A model generated the notes under the pieces. The model saw nothing but the letters and a program-made list of their open reading frames with translations, searched no databases and was not told the DNA's origin. The translations under genes were made by a program, and so were the position numbers. 64,000 nucleotides of DNA from Oenanthe sinensis (taxonomy: Eukaryota; Streptophyta; Magnoliopsida; Apiales; Apiaceae). The first letter of the stretch is position 1. Every line of letters starts with the position of its first letter. Positions 12,801 to 22,470 of this stretch are shown here, one piece after another. The DNA is taken from the NCBI GenBank assembly GCA_028671895.1, contig CM053813.1, forward strand, positions 9,114,001-9,178,000, written 5' to 3'.

Positions 12801-13221
12801 ACTAAGGAAAAATAATTCTGAAACAATCTGAAAAGTCTTTTCAAGGGTAAAGAGATCCACTGTCAAATCAGACAAGAAGGCTTTGAGGATGATTGAAGAT
12901 GTTCTAAGGGAGAAACTGGCAGAAGAGTCGATGCATGACACTGACAGAGTCAAAGGTTTTCCAAAGAGGATAACAGTGTTCGTGTTTTCAAAGAGGCAAT
13001 CTCTGTCCTTCGAGTCAATCTCTAAGGTAAATTCAACAGCCTTTCTCACTGAAGTTTTGAAGAAATTAGAAGATCCAACTCCAGTTAATACTCTTGAAGT
13101 GGAAGCTAGGGATTTAGTGAAGGCAAGGTTGGAGGAAAAGGAAGAAGAGCTAAGAAATCATTACTCTGAAACAAGATCTAAACACAAGCAAGACTCAGTA
13201 CAAAGAAGCAGAAGATCATAG
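9877..13221 (+). pseudogene. Extra 3' ORF of element B, about 1,100 codons, interrupted
   Basis: Successive open frames at 9877-10074, 10078-10665, 10911-11546, 11556-11996, 12141-12368, 12631-12831 and 12883-13221 read as one long, highly charged protein broken by in-frame stops (for example 10075) and a few frameshifts (about 12350 and 12600). It starts with a Glu/Ser-rich acidic stretch. A segment with a basic patch (PSRKRRK) follows, then three repeats ending in HRRD/HRRE (10700-11280), a coiled-coil-like part (LNLEAQVTEIHYSIRKILE), an acidic part, and a Lys/Glu-rich C-terminal part with VHEFYAML and VFVRREDD. It lies between where pol would end and the PPT. The position recalls the third, envelope-like ORF of Sireviruses, but I see no signal peptide or membrane span. 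Function unknown. The open frames use non-ATG starts, so they are fragments rather than separate genes. Confidence 0.6.
10700..11275 (+). repeat. Three diverged peptide repeats within the extra ORF
   Basis: The units begin near VVTPLDL, VVTPLEI and VVTTLGL and end in QVERQFSHRRE, QVEGQHTHRRD and AERQPTHRRD. Each unit is about 40 residues, with variable Ser/Thr-rich linkers between. The protein motif is better kept than the DNA, which points to past selection on the protein. Confidence 0.6.
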
Positions 13222-13362
13222 AATCATCTGTTCAGGCTAGAGGAACAAACTTCTTTTGTACACAAGATATCTGGAAATGTAAAATCTAATCCAGAATGTA
13301 TTTAATATTATTTACTGTCTTTTTGCACTTTATTTTTTCTTGTAAGTATCAGTTGAGTTATC
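13222..13362 (+). other. Untranslated 3' stretch of element B before the A insertion
   Basis: This segment (CTAGAGGAACAAAC..., ATCTGGAAATGTA, AGTTGAGTTATCCTCT) is homologous to 22460-22615, the matching stretch just upstream of element A's own PPT. Element A therefore integrated into a relative at the place corresponding to its own 3' end. Confidence 0.75.
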
Positions 13363-13367
13363 CTCTC
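13363..13367. repeat. Left target-site duplication of element A
   Basis: CTCTC directly precedes the left LTR and is repeated directly after the right LTR at 24308-24312. Confidence 0.9.
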
Positions 13368-14029
13368 TGAAAGGCATATGTCAAGGCCTATTTGTAATTA
13401 GTAGATGACAACTCAACTCATGTAAGAAATTAAAGTAAGTAATAAATTCTGAGGATGGAATCAAATCGAAGAATGTCAACTAGATACAAAGAATCAACTT
13501 GTCAGAAGAATTATAATGAAGTTGCTACTCTACACCGGAAGAAGTTCATTTATATGTTCAAGCGTCGGAGAAAAATAGAGAAGCAGTTGTTCAGAAGATT
13601 CAGAAGATTCTAAGTGGCTACTACAGAAGATTCCAGAAGAAGAATGAAGACAGTGAAGTAGAAGAAGAACAGAAGACCACAGCTTAATGTTAAAGATGAA
13701 GAATATTTATTATAGTATGACATAAATGAACCAGACAGTACATTTGTGTGTCAACTAAAATAATAAATATTCATCATCTAGCTCAAGTGGTTTTATGACA
13801 AAAGACACAACGAAGACTGGAAGACTTCAAGATTGATAGCACGGTAATACAAGACGAAATAGTATTTTAATTCTACTATCAAATGTTAATTGATTATTTA
13901 ATTTATCTAATTAAATTAATTCAAGTTGAATTTAATTTAATTTGTAAATTAACTAATTAATTTAAGTAGAATTAATTTATTATAAAAGATATGACTTAAT
14001 ATGACTTTTAATATAATTCAAATGACTAA

Positions 14030-14630
14030 TAAATAAGTCATACCGACTGTTTATTAATAAGTCATACCGAATTATATTAATAAAAGTCATACCGAAGCTG
14101 TTAAAGAAATGAAAAAAGGCAGGTGATTCAATAAGTCATACCGAGAGAATTGATTCAAATGTCATACCGAGAATTGAATAGGCAGTTGATTCCAAAAGTC
14201 ATACCGAGCTTATTCCAAAAGTCATACCGAGCTTATTCCAAAAGTCATACCGAGCAAAATGAAGAAAAGGTCATGCTGGAGTTGAAGTTTAAAAGGTCAT
14301 ACTGATTTTATTTAATTAAAAAGTCATACCAATTTTTTAATTAATTAAAATAAGTCATACCGAGCTTCTGCCGACCTAAAGTCATACCAGGATAAGTCAT
14401 ACCGAGATTTCTGTGCTCAAAAGGTCATACTGAACCTATTTTGTTTAATTAAAATAAGTCATACCGATTTATTTTAATTAGATAAAATCTGAATATGACT
14501 TTAAATAAGTCATACCGACCATTCAGAAGTCATACCCAGTTTTTAAATGTCATACAAGGGTTAAAATAAGTCATACAGACTTATTTTCTTGAAATTAAGT
14601 CATACTGAAAAAGGTCATAGCAACCTTTTT
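14030..14630. repeat. CATACCG motif array in the 5' LTR of A
   Basis: About 22 copies of AAGTCATACCGA and close variants (GGTCATACTGA, TGTCATACCGA) are spread at irregular 12-50 base spacing just upstream of the TATA box. All are in the same orientation except a few ATGACTT words at the edges, which form short hairpins such as TATGACTTTAAATAAGTCATA-type pairs (near 14492-14512). Confidence 0.9.
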
Positions 14631-14635
14631 CATTC

Positions 14636-14645
14636 TCTATAAATA
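14636..14645 (+). promoter_or_regulatory. Candidate TATA box of element A
   Basis: CTATAAATAT lies about 370 bases before the LTR end, after the motif array. The same word occurs at the matching place in the 3' LTR (about 23938-23947). Function is inferred from position and sequence only. Confidence 0.5.
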
Positions 14646-15008
14646 TGAGATCAGCTCTTCATTTTTCAGAAGTTCAGTTGTTAGAAGTTAAGAAAATCAG
14701 ATCAAATTCAGTAATTTATCTGCATTGTAATATTCACAGATTTCTGTGCTGAGTTTGAATATAATTGATTAAACACGAACACTTCATGTCGAATTCGTTC
14801 TAGACTTTTTATCAATTATATAACTGTTTTCTAAATATTAATTTTGTAATACTAATCAAGTTAAAATTATATCTTTCACTTGAACAGTATTTCATTCTAA
14901 TTAATATTTCGCAAGTAATTAAAATAATATTTTTAATCCAAATTATTCCGCGATTAATTTTCAGATATTGTATTCAACCCCCTTCCTACAATATCAGGGA
15001 CCAACAAT

Positions 15009-15020
15009 TGGTATCAGAGC
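15009..15020 (+). other. Primer-binding site of element A
   Basis: TGGTATCAGAGC follows the LTR after two bases (AT) and is complementary to initiator methionine tRNA. Confidence 0.95.
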
Positions 15021-15214
15021 TGGTTGATATATTTTCGTATCAGATCCAAATCAAATTCCGCGAACTCATACAAATCTCAAAAATTATTTTAAATTCGAAA
15101 TAATTTTTTATTCGAAATAATTTTTTTTTCGAAAAATTATTTTTGATCAAAAATTATTTTAAGTCAAAAATTAAAATATTTTTTGAAACAATTAATTTTT
15201 AATCTTATTTAAAG

Positions 15215-17647
15215 ATGAGTACTCAAAGAGTTAGTAGCATTAAAATTTCACAATTTGATAAAGACAATTATAATCTGTGGAAGAGAAAGATGACCTTGTT
15301 TCTTCGAGCTGCAAATCCCAAGTACAAGGATATTTTAAAAACTGGTGTTGCTGTTCCAATAAATATCTTTCCTGAGCATATGGAAGATGGTGTACTTATT
15401 CCGCACAGACAAGTTAAAAAAGATATTTATGAGTACACTGAGACAGAAAAGGAACTGGATACATTGGACACCAGTCTGCAGTTAATTTTAGTGGAATCTC
15501 TTGATCCCGGAATGTACAATCATGTTGTTAATTGTAAAAATGCTAAACACATCTGGGAAACGATAGAGATACTAAATGAAGGAACAGAAGAAGTAAGGGA
15601 GAACAGATTGGAAATCTTAACGTCTCAATATGAGCATTTTAGATCAAATCCTGGAGAAGGTATCTCTGAAGTTTTTGAGAGATACAACAAGCTGATAAAT
15701 GATCTAAATCTCAATGGCAAACAATATACGAAGAAGGAGATCAGTAGGAAGTTTTTGCTGACAATGCCAGTACACCTAGAGCACAGGATAACAGCCATCA
15801 GAGAGTCAAGGGACATGAATGAAATTTCTTTGGAAAGACTTTATGGCATTCTGAAGACCTATGAGCTAGAGCAGATTCAACAGAATGAAATATATGGTAC
15901 AGGCAAGGTGGTCAGCAAGTCTACAGCTCTTGTAGCAGAAGAACCAGAGTACAGAAAAGCTAAGACTGAATCTTCTTCAGTCAACATCATTGATCAGGGT
16001 ATTGTTGCAGAAGTTGGTGCAACTCTAGTGAATTCAACTGATAGTGAATTCTACTCAATGGAAGAACTCGATCAATTTGAGGATGAATCTCTGGCTCTGA
16101 TTGCTAGAAAATTTGGAAATACAAGATTCAGGAGGAACCCTAGTTTCAAATTCAAACCTATGGCAAACAGATTTCAGACAGGTGGTTCTTCTAGCTCATC
16201 CAACACAAAAGGTGGATACAAGACAGGGATGGTAGACAGAAGCAAGATCCGTTGCTTCAACTGCAATGAAATGGGACACTTTGCTACTGATTGTAGAAAG
16301 CCCAAGCAAGAAAGAAAGAAGGATTCATATGACGAGCTCAAACAGAAATATGACGCTCTACTGAAGAAGCATCAGGGAAAATCATACTTAGCAGCAGGAA
16401 AAAGCTGGGATGATTCCGACAATGATGAAGAAGATCAAATGGGAAATCTTGCTCTAATGGCCTCTTCTTCTGAAGGATCACAATCTCCACCTCGACAAGG
16501 AATTGAGGTAAACCCTAGTTGTCCTAAAATGTTTAAATTGATAGGTGAGAATTTAATTGATGCTAGAGATCGAATAAAAGTCTTAATTCTCGAAAACAAA
16601 GTTTTAAAAGAGGAGAATTATGAATTGAAAAAGCTGAAACTTATTAATGTTAAATTAACTGAAGATGTTGCATTTCAAGTTAATAGAGTCAACTGCTATG
16701 TTGAAATTGAAGCTTTTTTGAAAGATAAAATTGAAAAAGAAAAGGTCAGGTGTCAAGCCTATAGAACTGCTTCATTTGTTATGAAAGATCTGGTTGACCA
16801 ACAAGAGATCAATCGGAAAGTTGGAATAGGTTTTGAATATAATGAATCAGTAGGAAAGCTTAGTAACATCACCCCTTTTAAAAAGACTGCTATAGAGAGG
16901 GGTATTCCACATGTTATTAAGGACACCAAGAAACCTCTTTTCATAACTCCTATTGCAGAACCAGTTCTTGATAGTTGTGTAATAGTGGATTATGAAATTA
17001 AATGTGAAGACCTTGAAGAGAAGAAAAGAGAAGAACAAACTAGGGACATAAAAGGAATAAATGTCCAGAAAGCTAAATATGTACCTAAAAGACCAATCGA
17101 AACTGTGAACTCTGCTAGTTCATCCACTCCTGGTTTAGGTGCTAAGAACTTAAAGAATAACTTGAACAGACCTAACAATAAGTTTGTTAGAAGTAGGGAT
17201 AGTAACAACAGATGCCATTCTACTGAAAACTTTAAATCTGCTGAAAAAGTTAAAGTAGAAATTGTTAAAACTCCTACTGCTGTGAATAACATGCCTGCTA
17301 TTGATGTATGCCATAAACCTTGTGGTATGTTAAATTGTATGTTATGTGCTTTTAATGCTATGACTGCTTATTTCAAACGCATGACTGCTAATAAAAAGAA
17401 CATGACACCGAGACAATACATCAATAATAAATTTGCTAAATCCAAGACTGCTATTCCTTCACCTGTCAAGAAGGAAAAATATATTCCTAAGTCTAAACAA
17501 AAATTTGTTAAGACTATTTATAGGAAAGTAAGTACAGTCAAGGAGGATGCGGCTGTTGTTCGAAAAGGATCTGTTGTCAAAGCTGACAAAGGTCAATTCT
17601 TTAAGTATGCCGGGCCCAATCAATTTGGGGCTCCGAAGATAATCTAA
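15215..17647 (+). CDS. gag: Gag polyprotein of element A (810 aa)
   Basis: This is the capsid and nucleocapsid precursor that packages the element RNA in the cytoplasm. It has an ATG start after a 208-base AT-rich leader. The N-terminal third (about residues 10-230) is the UBN2/copia gag type, with NLWKRKMTLFL, IWETIEIL and FERYNKLINDLNLNGK. A CCHC zinc knuckle follows, CFNCNEMGHFATDC, with C347, C350, H355 and C360. A long C-terminal extension follows with Lys/Glu-rich coiled-coil sequence (about 430-560) and a Cys-rich block near residue 700 (HKPCGMLNC, MLCAFNAM) that is also kept in element D. A second zinc knuckle present in D (CNNYNSIGHLTHAC) is lost here. The Gag is much longer than the usual 300-500 residues of copia elements. 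It ends GAPKII-TAA. Pol follows in the same frame after a second stop. Confidence 0.9.
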   Translation: MSTQRVSSIKISQFDKDNYNLWKRKMTLFLRAANPKYKDILKTGVAVPINIFPEHMEDGVLIPHRQVKKDIYEYTETEKELDTLDTSLQLILVESLDPGMYNHVVNCKNAKHIWETIEILNEGTEEVRENRLEILTSQYEHFRSNPGEGISEVFERYNKLINDLNLNGKQYTKKEISRKFLLTMPVHLEHRITAIRESRDMNEISLERLYGILKTYELEQIQQNEIYGTGKVVSKSTALVAEEPEYRKAKTESSSVNIIDQGIVAEVGATLVNSTDSEFYSMEELDQFEDESLALIARKFGNTRFRRNPSFKFKPMANRFQTGGSSSSSNTKGGYKTGMVDRSKIRCFNCNEMGHFATDCRKPKQERKKDSYDELKQKYDALLKKHQGKSYLAAGKSWDDSDNDEEDQMGNLALMASSSEGSQSPPRQGIEVNPSCPKMFKLIGENLIDARDRIKVLILENKVLKEENYELKKLKLINVKLTEDVAFQVNRVNCYVEIEAFLKDKIEKEKVRCQAYRTASFVMKDLVDQQEINRKVGIGFEYNESVGKLSNITPFKKTAIERGIPHVIKDTKKPLFITPIAEPVLDSCVIVDYEIKCEDLEEKKREEQTRDIKGINVQKAKYVPKRPIETVNSASSSTPGLGAKNLKNNLNRPNNKFVRSRDSNNRCHSTENFKSAEKVKVEIVKTPTAVNNMPAIDVCHKPCGMLNCMLCAFNAMTAYFKRMTANKKNMTPRQYINNKFAKSKTAIPSPVKKEKYIPKSKQKFVKTIYRKVSTVKEDAAVVRKGSVVKADKGQFFKYAGPNQFGAPKII

Positions 17648-17662
17648 TCCGTTTGATATGTG
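17645..17662 (+). promoter_or_regulatory. Gag-pol junction with two in-frame stops
   Basis: TAA (17645-17647) and TGA (17654-17656) separate Gag from Pol, yet both lie in the same frame. No ATG occurs between the stops and the protease active site at 17702. Pol must therefore be reached by stop bypass or by removal of the junction. GATATGTGCAG|GG looks like a splice acceptor. Element D has a similar arrangement (stops, then GGTTACAG|GG near 31091-31105). Confidence 0.5.
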
Positions 17663-19843
17663 CAGGGAGTTAAACAGGAAAACCGGGTTGTTTGGATCCT
17701 AGACAGCGGATCGTCAAGGCATATGACCGGAGATAGAGCCCTGCTATCAGACGTGGTTGAAAGAGCTAGCCCAATCGTCACCTTTGGAGATAACAGCAAA
17801 GGAATGACTACGGGATATGGCAAGTTAAATACTGGAAATGTTATCATTGAAAACGTCTCTTTGGTGGAAGGACTTAAGCACAATCTACTCAGCGTCAGTC
17901 AATTCTGTGATAAAGGTTACAAAGTGAACTTTATCAAGGAGAAGTGCTTAATAGCTCATTCTAAAGAAGACATACTAGCCTTGCGTGGAGTAAGGAAAGG
18001 AAACTTGTACGTAGCTGATTTCAACTCGGGAACTGAAGCTGAAGCAAACTGTTTTTATTCAAAAGCTTCATCAGAAGAAAGTTGGCTATGGCACAAGAAA
18101 CTCTCATACCTGAATTTCAAAACAATGAACTCTCTAGTCAAGAGGGATTTGGTGAGAGGACTGCCTCCGATGGAATTTACACAAGAAGGATTGTGTGAGG
18201 TATGTCAGAAAGGGAAGTCAAAAAGAGCAACTCACAAAGGCACAGACACTACATATATTATTGAACCACTGCAGCTGCTTCACATGGATTTATTTGGTCC
18301 AGTAAATATTCTGTCTATGTCAAGGAAGAGATATGCCTTAGTGATTGTAGATGACTTCACAAAGTACACGTGGGTTTTATTCTTGAACTCTAAGGATGAA
18401 ACTCCACAGTTGGTGATTGATCATGTAAAATTGATTGAGTTAGATTCAAAGCTACCTGTCCGGGCAATCAGATCAGATAATGGAACAGAATTCAAGAATG
18501 AAATTCTAAATAGCTTCTGCTCAGACAAAGGGATAACAAGACAATTCTCAGCACCAAGAACTCCGCAACAGAATGGAGTAGTAGAAAGGAAGAATCGAAC
18601 CTTGATTGAAGCTGCAAGAACAATGTTAAGTGAATCAAGGTTGCCTATCTACTTCTGGGCTGAAGCAGTGAACACGGCTTGTTATACCCAGAATCGAACT
18701 TTAATCAACAAGGATCATATGAAGACACCCTACGAATTAATGGCTGGCAAGAAACCAACACTCAAATACTTTCATGTATTTGGAGCCAAATGTTTTGTGC
18801 TAAAAGATGGAGATGAACATCGTGGCAAATTCGAGGCCAAGGCACGTGAAGCAATTTTTGTCGGCTACTCAAAAAGAGCATATAGGGTGTACATAATTGA
18901 TCAGCACCAAGTAAAAGAAAGTGTCAACGTATCATTTGACGACACTAAACTCCCAAGCATCCAAACTGAAGATCCTTCTGAGTCATTAAAATTTGACAAT
19001 CATCCAGACTCAGATTCGGATAATGAAGAAGAGCCTGAGGTTGCAGCAGGAAATGATGATGACAACAATGATGGTAATGATCCAGGTAATAGTGGTGGAA
19101 ACAATGGAAACACTGGAGATACTACTAATACCAGTGGTGGATCAACAAGTCATCCAGGCAGCAACTCAGGGGGAGATAAAGGATCAACTGGCACAACACA
19201 ACATCACAATGAATATAGAGGCGAATCATCAAGATCAAATCTACCAAGGGAAAGGAAATGGAGCAAAGATCATCCCTTTGAATTGATCATAGGTGATCCA
19301 GATGTTGGTGTTAGAACCAGAAGTGCAACTTCAAATGAATGTTTATTTTCGGTTTTTCTATCTCAAGAAGAACCAAAGAAAATTGAAGATGCTCTAACTG
19401 ATCCAAATTGGGTTCTTGCCATGCAAGAAGAACTCAATCAGTTCGAAAGGCAAGAAGTATGGACACTGGTACCCAGGCCTAAAGATAGATCTGTTATTGG
19501 CACGAAATGGGTATACAGGAACAAGTTAGACGGTGATGGCATTGTTACAAGGAACAAGGCCAGACTGGTTGCAAAGGGTTACTCTCAGGAAGAGGGAATT
19601 GATTATGATGAGACCTACGCACCAGTTGCCAGACTTGAAGCCATCAGAATATTTCTGGCATTCGCAGCACATTCCAATTTTAAAGTCTATCAAATGGATG
19701 TGAAGAGTGCATTTCTGAATGGAGAGATAGAAGAGGAAGTATATGTGGAACAGCCCCCTGGCTTTGAAAATCCAGAATTTGCTGATTTTGTATACTTCTT
19801 ATTCAAAGCCCTCTATGGACTCAAGCAAGAACCAAGCACATAG
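17657..19843 (+). pseudogene. pol: Pol of element A: protease, integrase and truncated RT
   Basis: Numbering from 17660, the aspartic protease motif is WILDSGSSRHMTG (Asp 15). The GAG-pre-integrase zinc region follows (WLWHKKLSYLN ... CEVCQKGK). The second His of this HHCC finger is Tyr (TAC, 18107-18109), whereas element D keeps His. The integrase core has an intact D,D-35-E: Asp 210 (HMDLFGP), Asp 273 (RSDNGTEF) and Glu 309 (NGVVERKN). A Gly/Asn/Ser-rich linker lies at 19010-19200. RT begins at NWVLAMQEEL, keeps WVYRNKLDGDG and VYQMDVKSAFLNGE, and stops abruptly after LYGLKQ. The YVDD box, thumb and most of RNase H are deleted and a shifted frame ends at TAG 19841. Integrase could still be made, but reverse transcription could not. 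Confidence 0.9.
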
Positions 19844-20004
19844 ACATAAGGTATCATTTCATCCGAGAGCATGTCATGAACGGAACTGTGGTGTTACATT
19901 TTGTACCCACAGAAGATCAAATTGCCGACATCTTCACGAAACCACTTGATGAATCCACTTTCTCTAAGTTGGTTAGTGAGTTAGGGATGTTAAACATGAA
20001 CTAA
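19828..20004 (+). pseudogene. C-terminal RNase H tail of element A Pol, out of frame
   Basis: After the deletion junction the normal Pol end resumes in the next frame: RTKHIDIRYHFIREHVM, then QIADIFTKPL and LGMLNMN before TAA. The equivalent in element D lies at about 33981-34161. Comparing A with D places the missing stretch at about D 33105-33985, roughly 880 bases. This is not a multiple of three, which explains the frame change. Confidence 0.9.
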
Positions 20005-20600
20005 TTATTGCATGTTGTTTTAAATTGCATATTTATTTTGAAGCACTGTAAATACACTGTATATATTCCTTAAAAAATTATCAAAAACACACAAACAAAT
20101 TGAAAAAGAAAACTCAAAAAGATTTTCCTTATTTTGTACAGTTGTTATTTCATTGGCATCTTTACTGTAAATATATTTTATATTATGTTTGTTTTCCAAC
20201 GCTTAGTATATATTGTTTATATTTTTTTCAACAATTGGTATCAACAATTAGTATATAAGTATGTATAGTTTTATTTGTTTTTCAACTTTGGCATCCTTAT
20301 TTTTATTATTTTTATGTTTATTTCTATATAAATATGCGCTGATTATTCTCAAGTCTCTTTTGAGAAGTAGGAAAGATCTATGAGCTTGATCATCCAATTG
20401 TTTCTGATAGTGAGATCCTAATCATTGGCATCAATCTCTAACCAAGATCTTAGAACCAAACACACAAACACTATCACTTCCATCTCTCTAACCATTAAAC
20501 AGAATACCTATTTGTTCAAAATGAGGGAGTCAATGCCTTGATTGCATTTGATAAGGTTGGTAATGTGAGTGAACCAACAGCTCTGTCTCCAGAAAGGTGT
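20005..20600 (+). other. Untranslated spacer after pol of element A
   Basis: AT-rich sequence with no gene. It contains repeated words such as TTTATTTTTATTATTTTTATG. Near 20225-20250 a fragment CAACAATTGGTATCAACAATTAG resembles a damaged LTR-PBS junction but has no LTR around it. Confidence 0.5.
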
Positions 20601-22470
20601 TTCATATATATAAATTGAGACAACTGTTAGCTCATCTGTGTTCTCTCAAAAGGATACAGACTTGGAAAAGGCAAAACTGTTACTAGGTTCATTCTCTCAA
20701 CAGAGTGAGTCTATTGAATTCAGCCTGTCAGCCAAGGCTATCAGCAAAGAGTTAATTTCATCTGACATTTTTCAAGAAACCACAAATATTGTCTTATTTT
20801 TAGGACCAACAATGGACAACAATTTGTATCCGTTGATGAGTTCTCGATTGATAAATATCAGTTGATGACTTGAGTTCTCGATTGATAAATATCAGTTGAT
20901 GACTTGAGTTCTCGATTGATAAATATCAGTTGATGACTTGAGTTCTCGATTGATAAGTATCAGTTGATGACTTGAGTTCTCGATTGATAAGTATCAGTTG
21001 ATGACTTGAGTTCTCGATTGATAAGTATCAGTTGATGACTTGAGTTCTCGATTGATAAATATCAGTTGATGACTTGAGTTCTCGATTGATAAATATCAGT
21101 TGATGACTTGAGTTCTCGATTGATAAATATCAGTTGATGACTTGAGTTCTCGATTGATAAATATCAGTTGATGACTTGAGTTCTCGATTGATAAATATCA
21201 GTTGATGACTTGAGTTCTCGATTGATAAATATCAGTTGATGACTTCTCGATCAATGGACCAACTCAATTGGCATTTTGGACCAACAATTTAAGAACTTCT
21301 TGGGACCAAAAGGGACCAAGAAAGAACAATTGAAATGTCATAGGAAGGATGAATTGACGGTAGCAATTTTTCTAAACTTCCATATCAAGGAAGGAAGAAT
21401 GATTGATGATTCTGACTGAATCAACATGCCTTCACAGGCGTCAGGAGGAAACTTGGATCATTTGCTACATTATAGATCCTTGTCTCCCTCCTCAGATGGA
21501 ACATATCTGGATTCCTAATGGAATAGATCATCTTAGATGATCAGCAACTCATTGAATCTATTCCTGAAGCAATTCAGTTTTTAAATTAAACTATTTTAAT
21601 AGATTCAGTTGAGGACGGAGATTTACGAAACCCCATTGCACCACCAGTGACCTTTCTTGAAGGGGCTATGGTGATCTTTCTTGCAGGTACAAAAGACTGA
21701 GTCATCCGTACTGAGAGAGATATAGTGATGTGAGAAAAGAGTGAAACACAAGTAAGGAAGAGTGAAAATATATATATTCTATGAGTAAAACACTTAGAGA
21801 GTATATGAGCGAAACACTTGTGAGGAACACAAAGTAAAATCACACACTAGCACACTTACCGAATCCCTTTCCCCATTCCCTGTTACAGATTTCAAATGTT
21901 ACTTAACCAAGGTGGAAATTTCTTCAGAAAAGGACCAACAATTGTTACCTATCTATAATTGGGGGAGAATTATTAAGAGGATTACTCAACTAAGGGAGAG
22001 AATTATTAAGAGGATTACTCCAAAATGTTAAAGTGTTCAACTAAGGGGGAGTAGATCAAAAGGGGAGAAGTAAACAAAGGCTTTTGCCAGAAGAGGATTA
22101 CTCAATTGTTGAACAAGAAAAAGGGGTATATAACAACATGCTTGGATTCTATTCCATTTGATTTTAGAAGATTCTTGTAAATATGATTAACCGGATTTTC
22201 TAAAATGCATAACATGTCATAGTTTGCATTTTTTATATCTGCGATGGTTTAATGCTGTATGTATGCCATGTTTGTTACCTCTATTAAAATGGTTGGATAA
22301 TTCAAGTAAGGGGAAATTGAATTCACCTTGGAAGAGAAGGGAAGACAGGAGTTGGAGAAATAGAGGAGAAGTGGTAAGAAGAGAACAGACATCATCTCTG
22401 ACATCCTAAGGGGGAGTAGTAATGAGTCTGAGAAATGAAGATAATACTACATGTATAATATGTTCAGTGC
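20600..22470 (+). pseudogene. Decayed extra 3' ORF of element A
   Basis: An open piece at 20638-20865 contains AKLLLGSFSQQSESIEF, which matches LNLLLGALSQQGASIE of the minus-strand extra ORF at 62.8-63.3 kb. It is followed by a 34-bp tandem array that destroys the frame. Short matches to element F continue near 21430. The end of the region (22460-22615) matches 13240-13367 of element B. The extra ORF of A is thus a collapsed relic, while in B it is nearly full length. Confidence 0.6.
20838..21245 (+). repeat. 34-bp tandem array, exactly 12 units
   Basis: Twelve head-to-tail 34-base units (12 x 34 = 408) carry GAGTTCTCGATTGATAAAT, then ATCAGTTGATGACTT. The only variation seen is AAATATC versus AAGTATC; three consecutive units (about units 4-6) carry G. 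There are no spacers. 34 is not a multiple of three, so the array cannot stay in one frame. Confidence 0.95.

Larger units (their letters stand above)
13368..15006 (+). repeat. 5' LTR of element A
   Basis: It starts TGAAAGGCATATG and ends GGGACCAACA, and matches the 3' LTR almost base for base. The start carries GACAACTCAACTC and the clade-wide core block (13538-13570). The middle is AT-rich (13860-14030) and is followed by the CATACCG array. TATAAATATGAGATCAG at about 14638 is a good TATA box candidate, placing transcription start near 14665. Confidence 0.95.

Noticed and set aside
9877..13221. A retroviral-type envelope gene
   Set aside because: The position fits an envelope-like ORF, but no signal peptide, transmembrane segment, furin-like site or fusion peptide is visible in the readable frames.
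15009..15020. TGGTATCAGAGC as part of a tRNA gene (also at 8387, 28504, 36532, 57848)
   Set aside because: Only the 12-base acceptor-end complement is present, always against an LTR end; no cloverleaf can be drawn. They are primer-binding sites.
18993..19286. Open frame of 97 codons overlapping pol
   Set aside because: A shadow of the Gly/Asn/Ser-rich integrase-RT linker in another frame; Met/Thr-rich nonsense composition.
20225..20260. Second LTR-PBS junction inside element A
   Set aside because: Only the words CAACAATTGGTATCAAC match; the primer site is broken and no LTR start or PPT lies nearby.
20838..21245. CRISPR-like direct repeats (34-bp units)
   Set aside because: Units are head-to-tail with no spacers and sit in a plant retrotransposon; this is a minisatellite.
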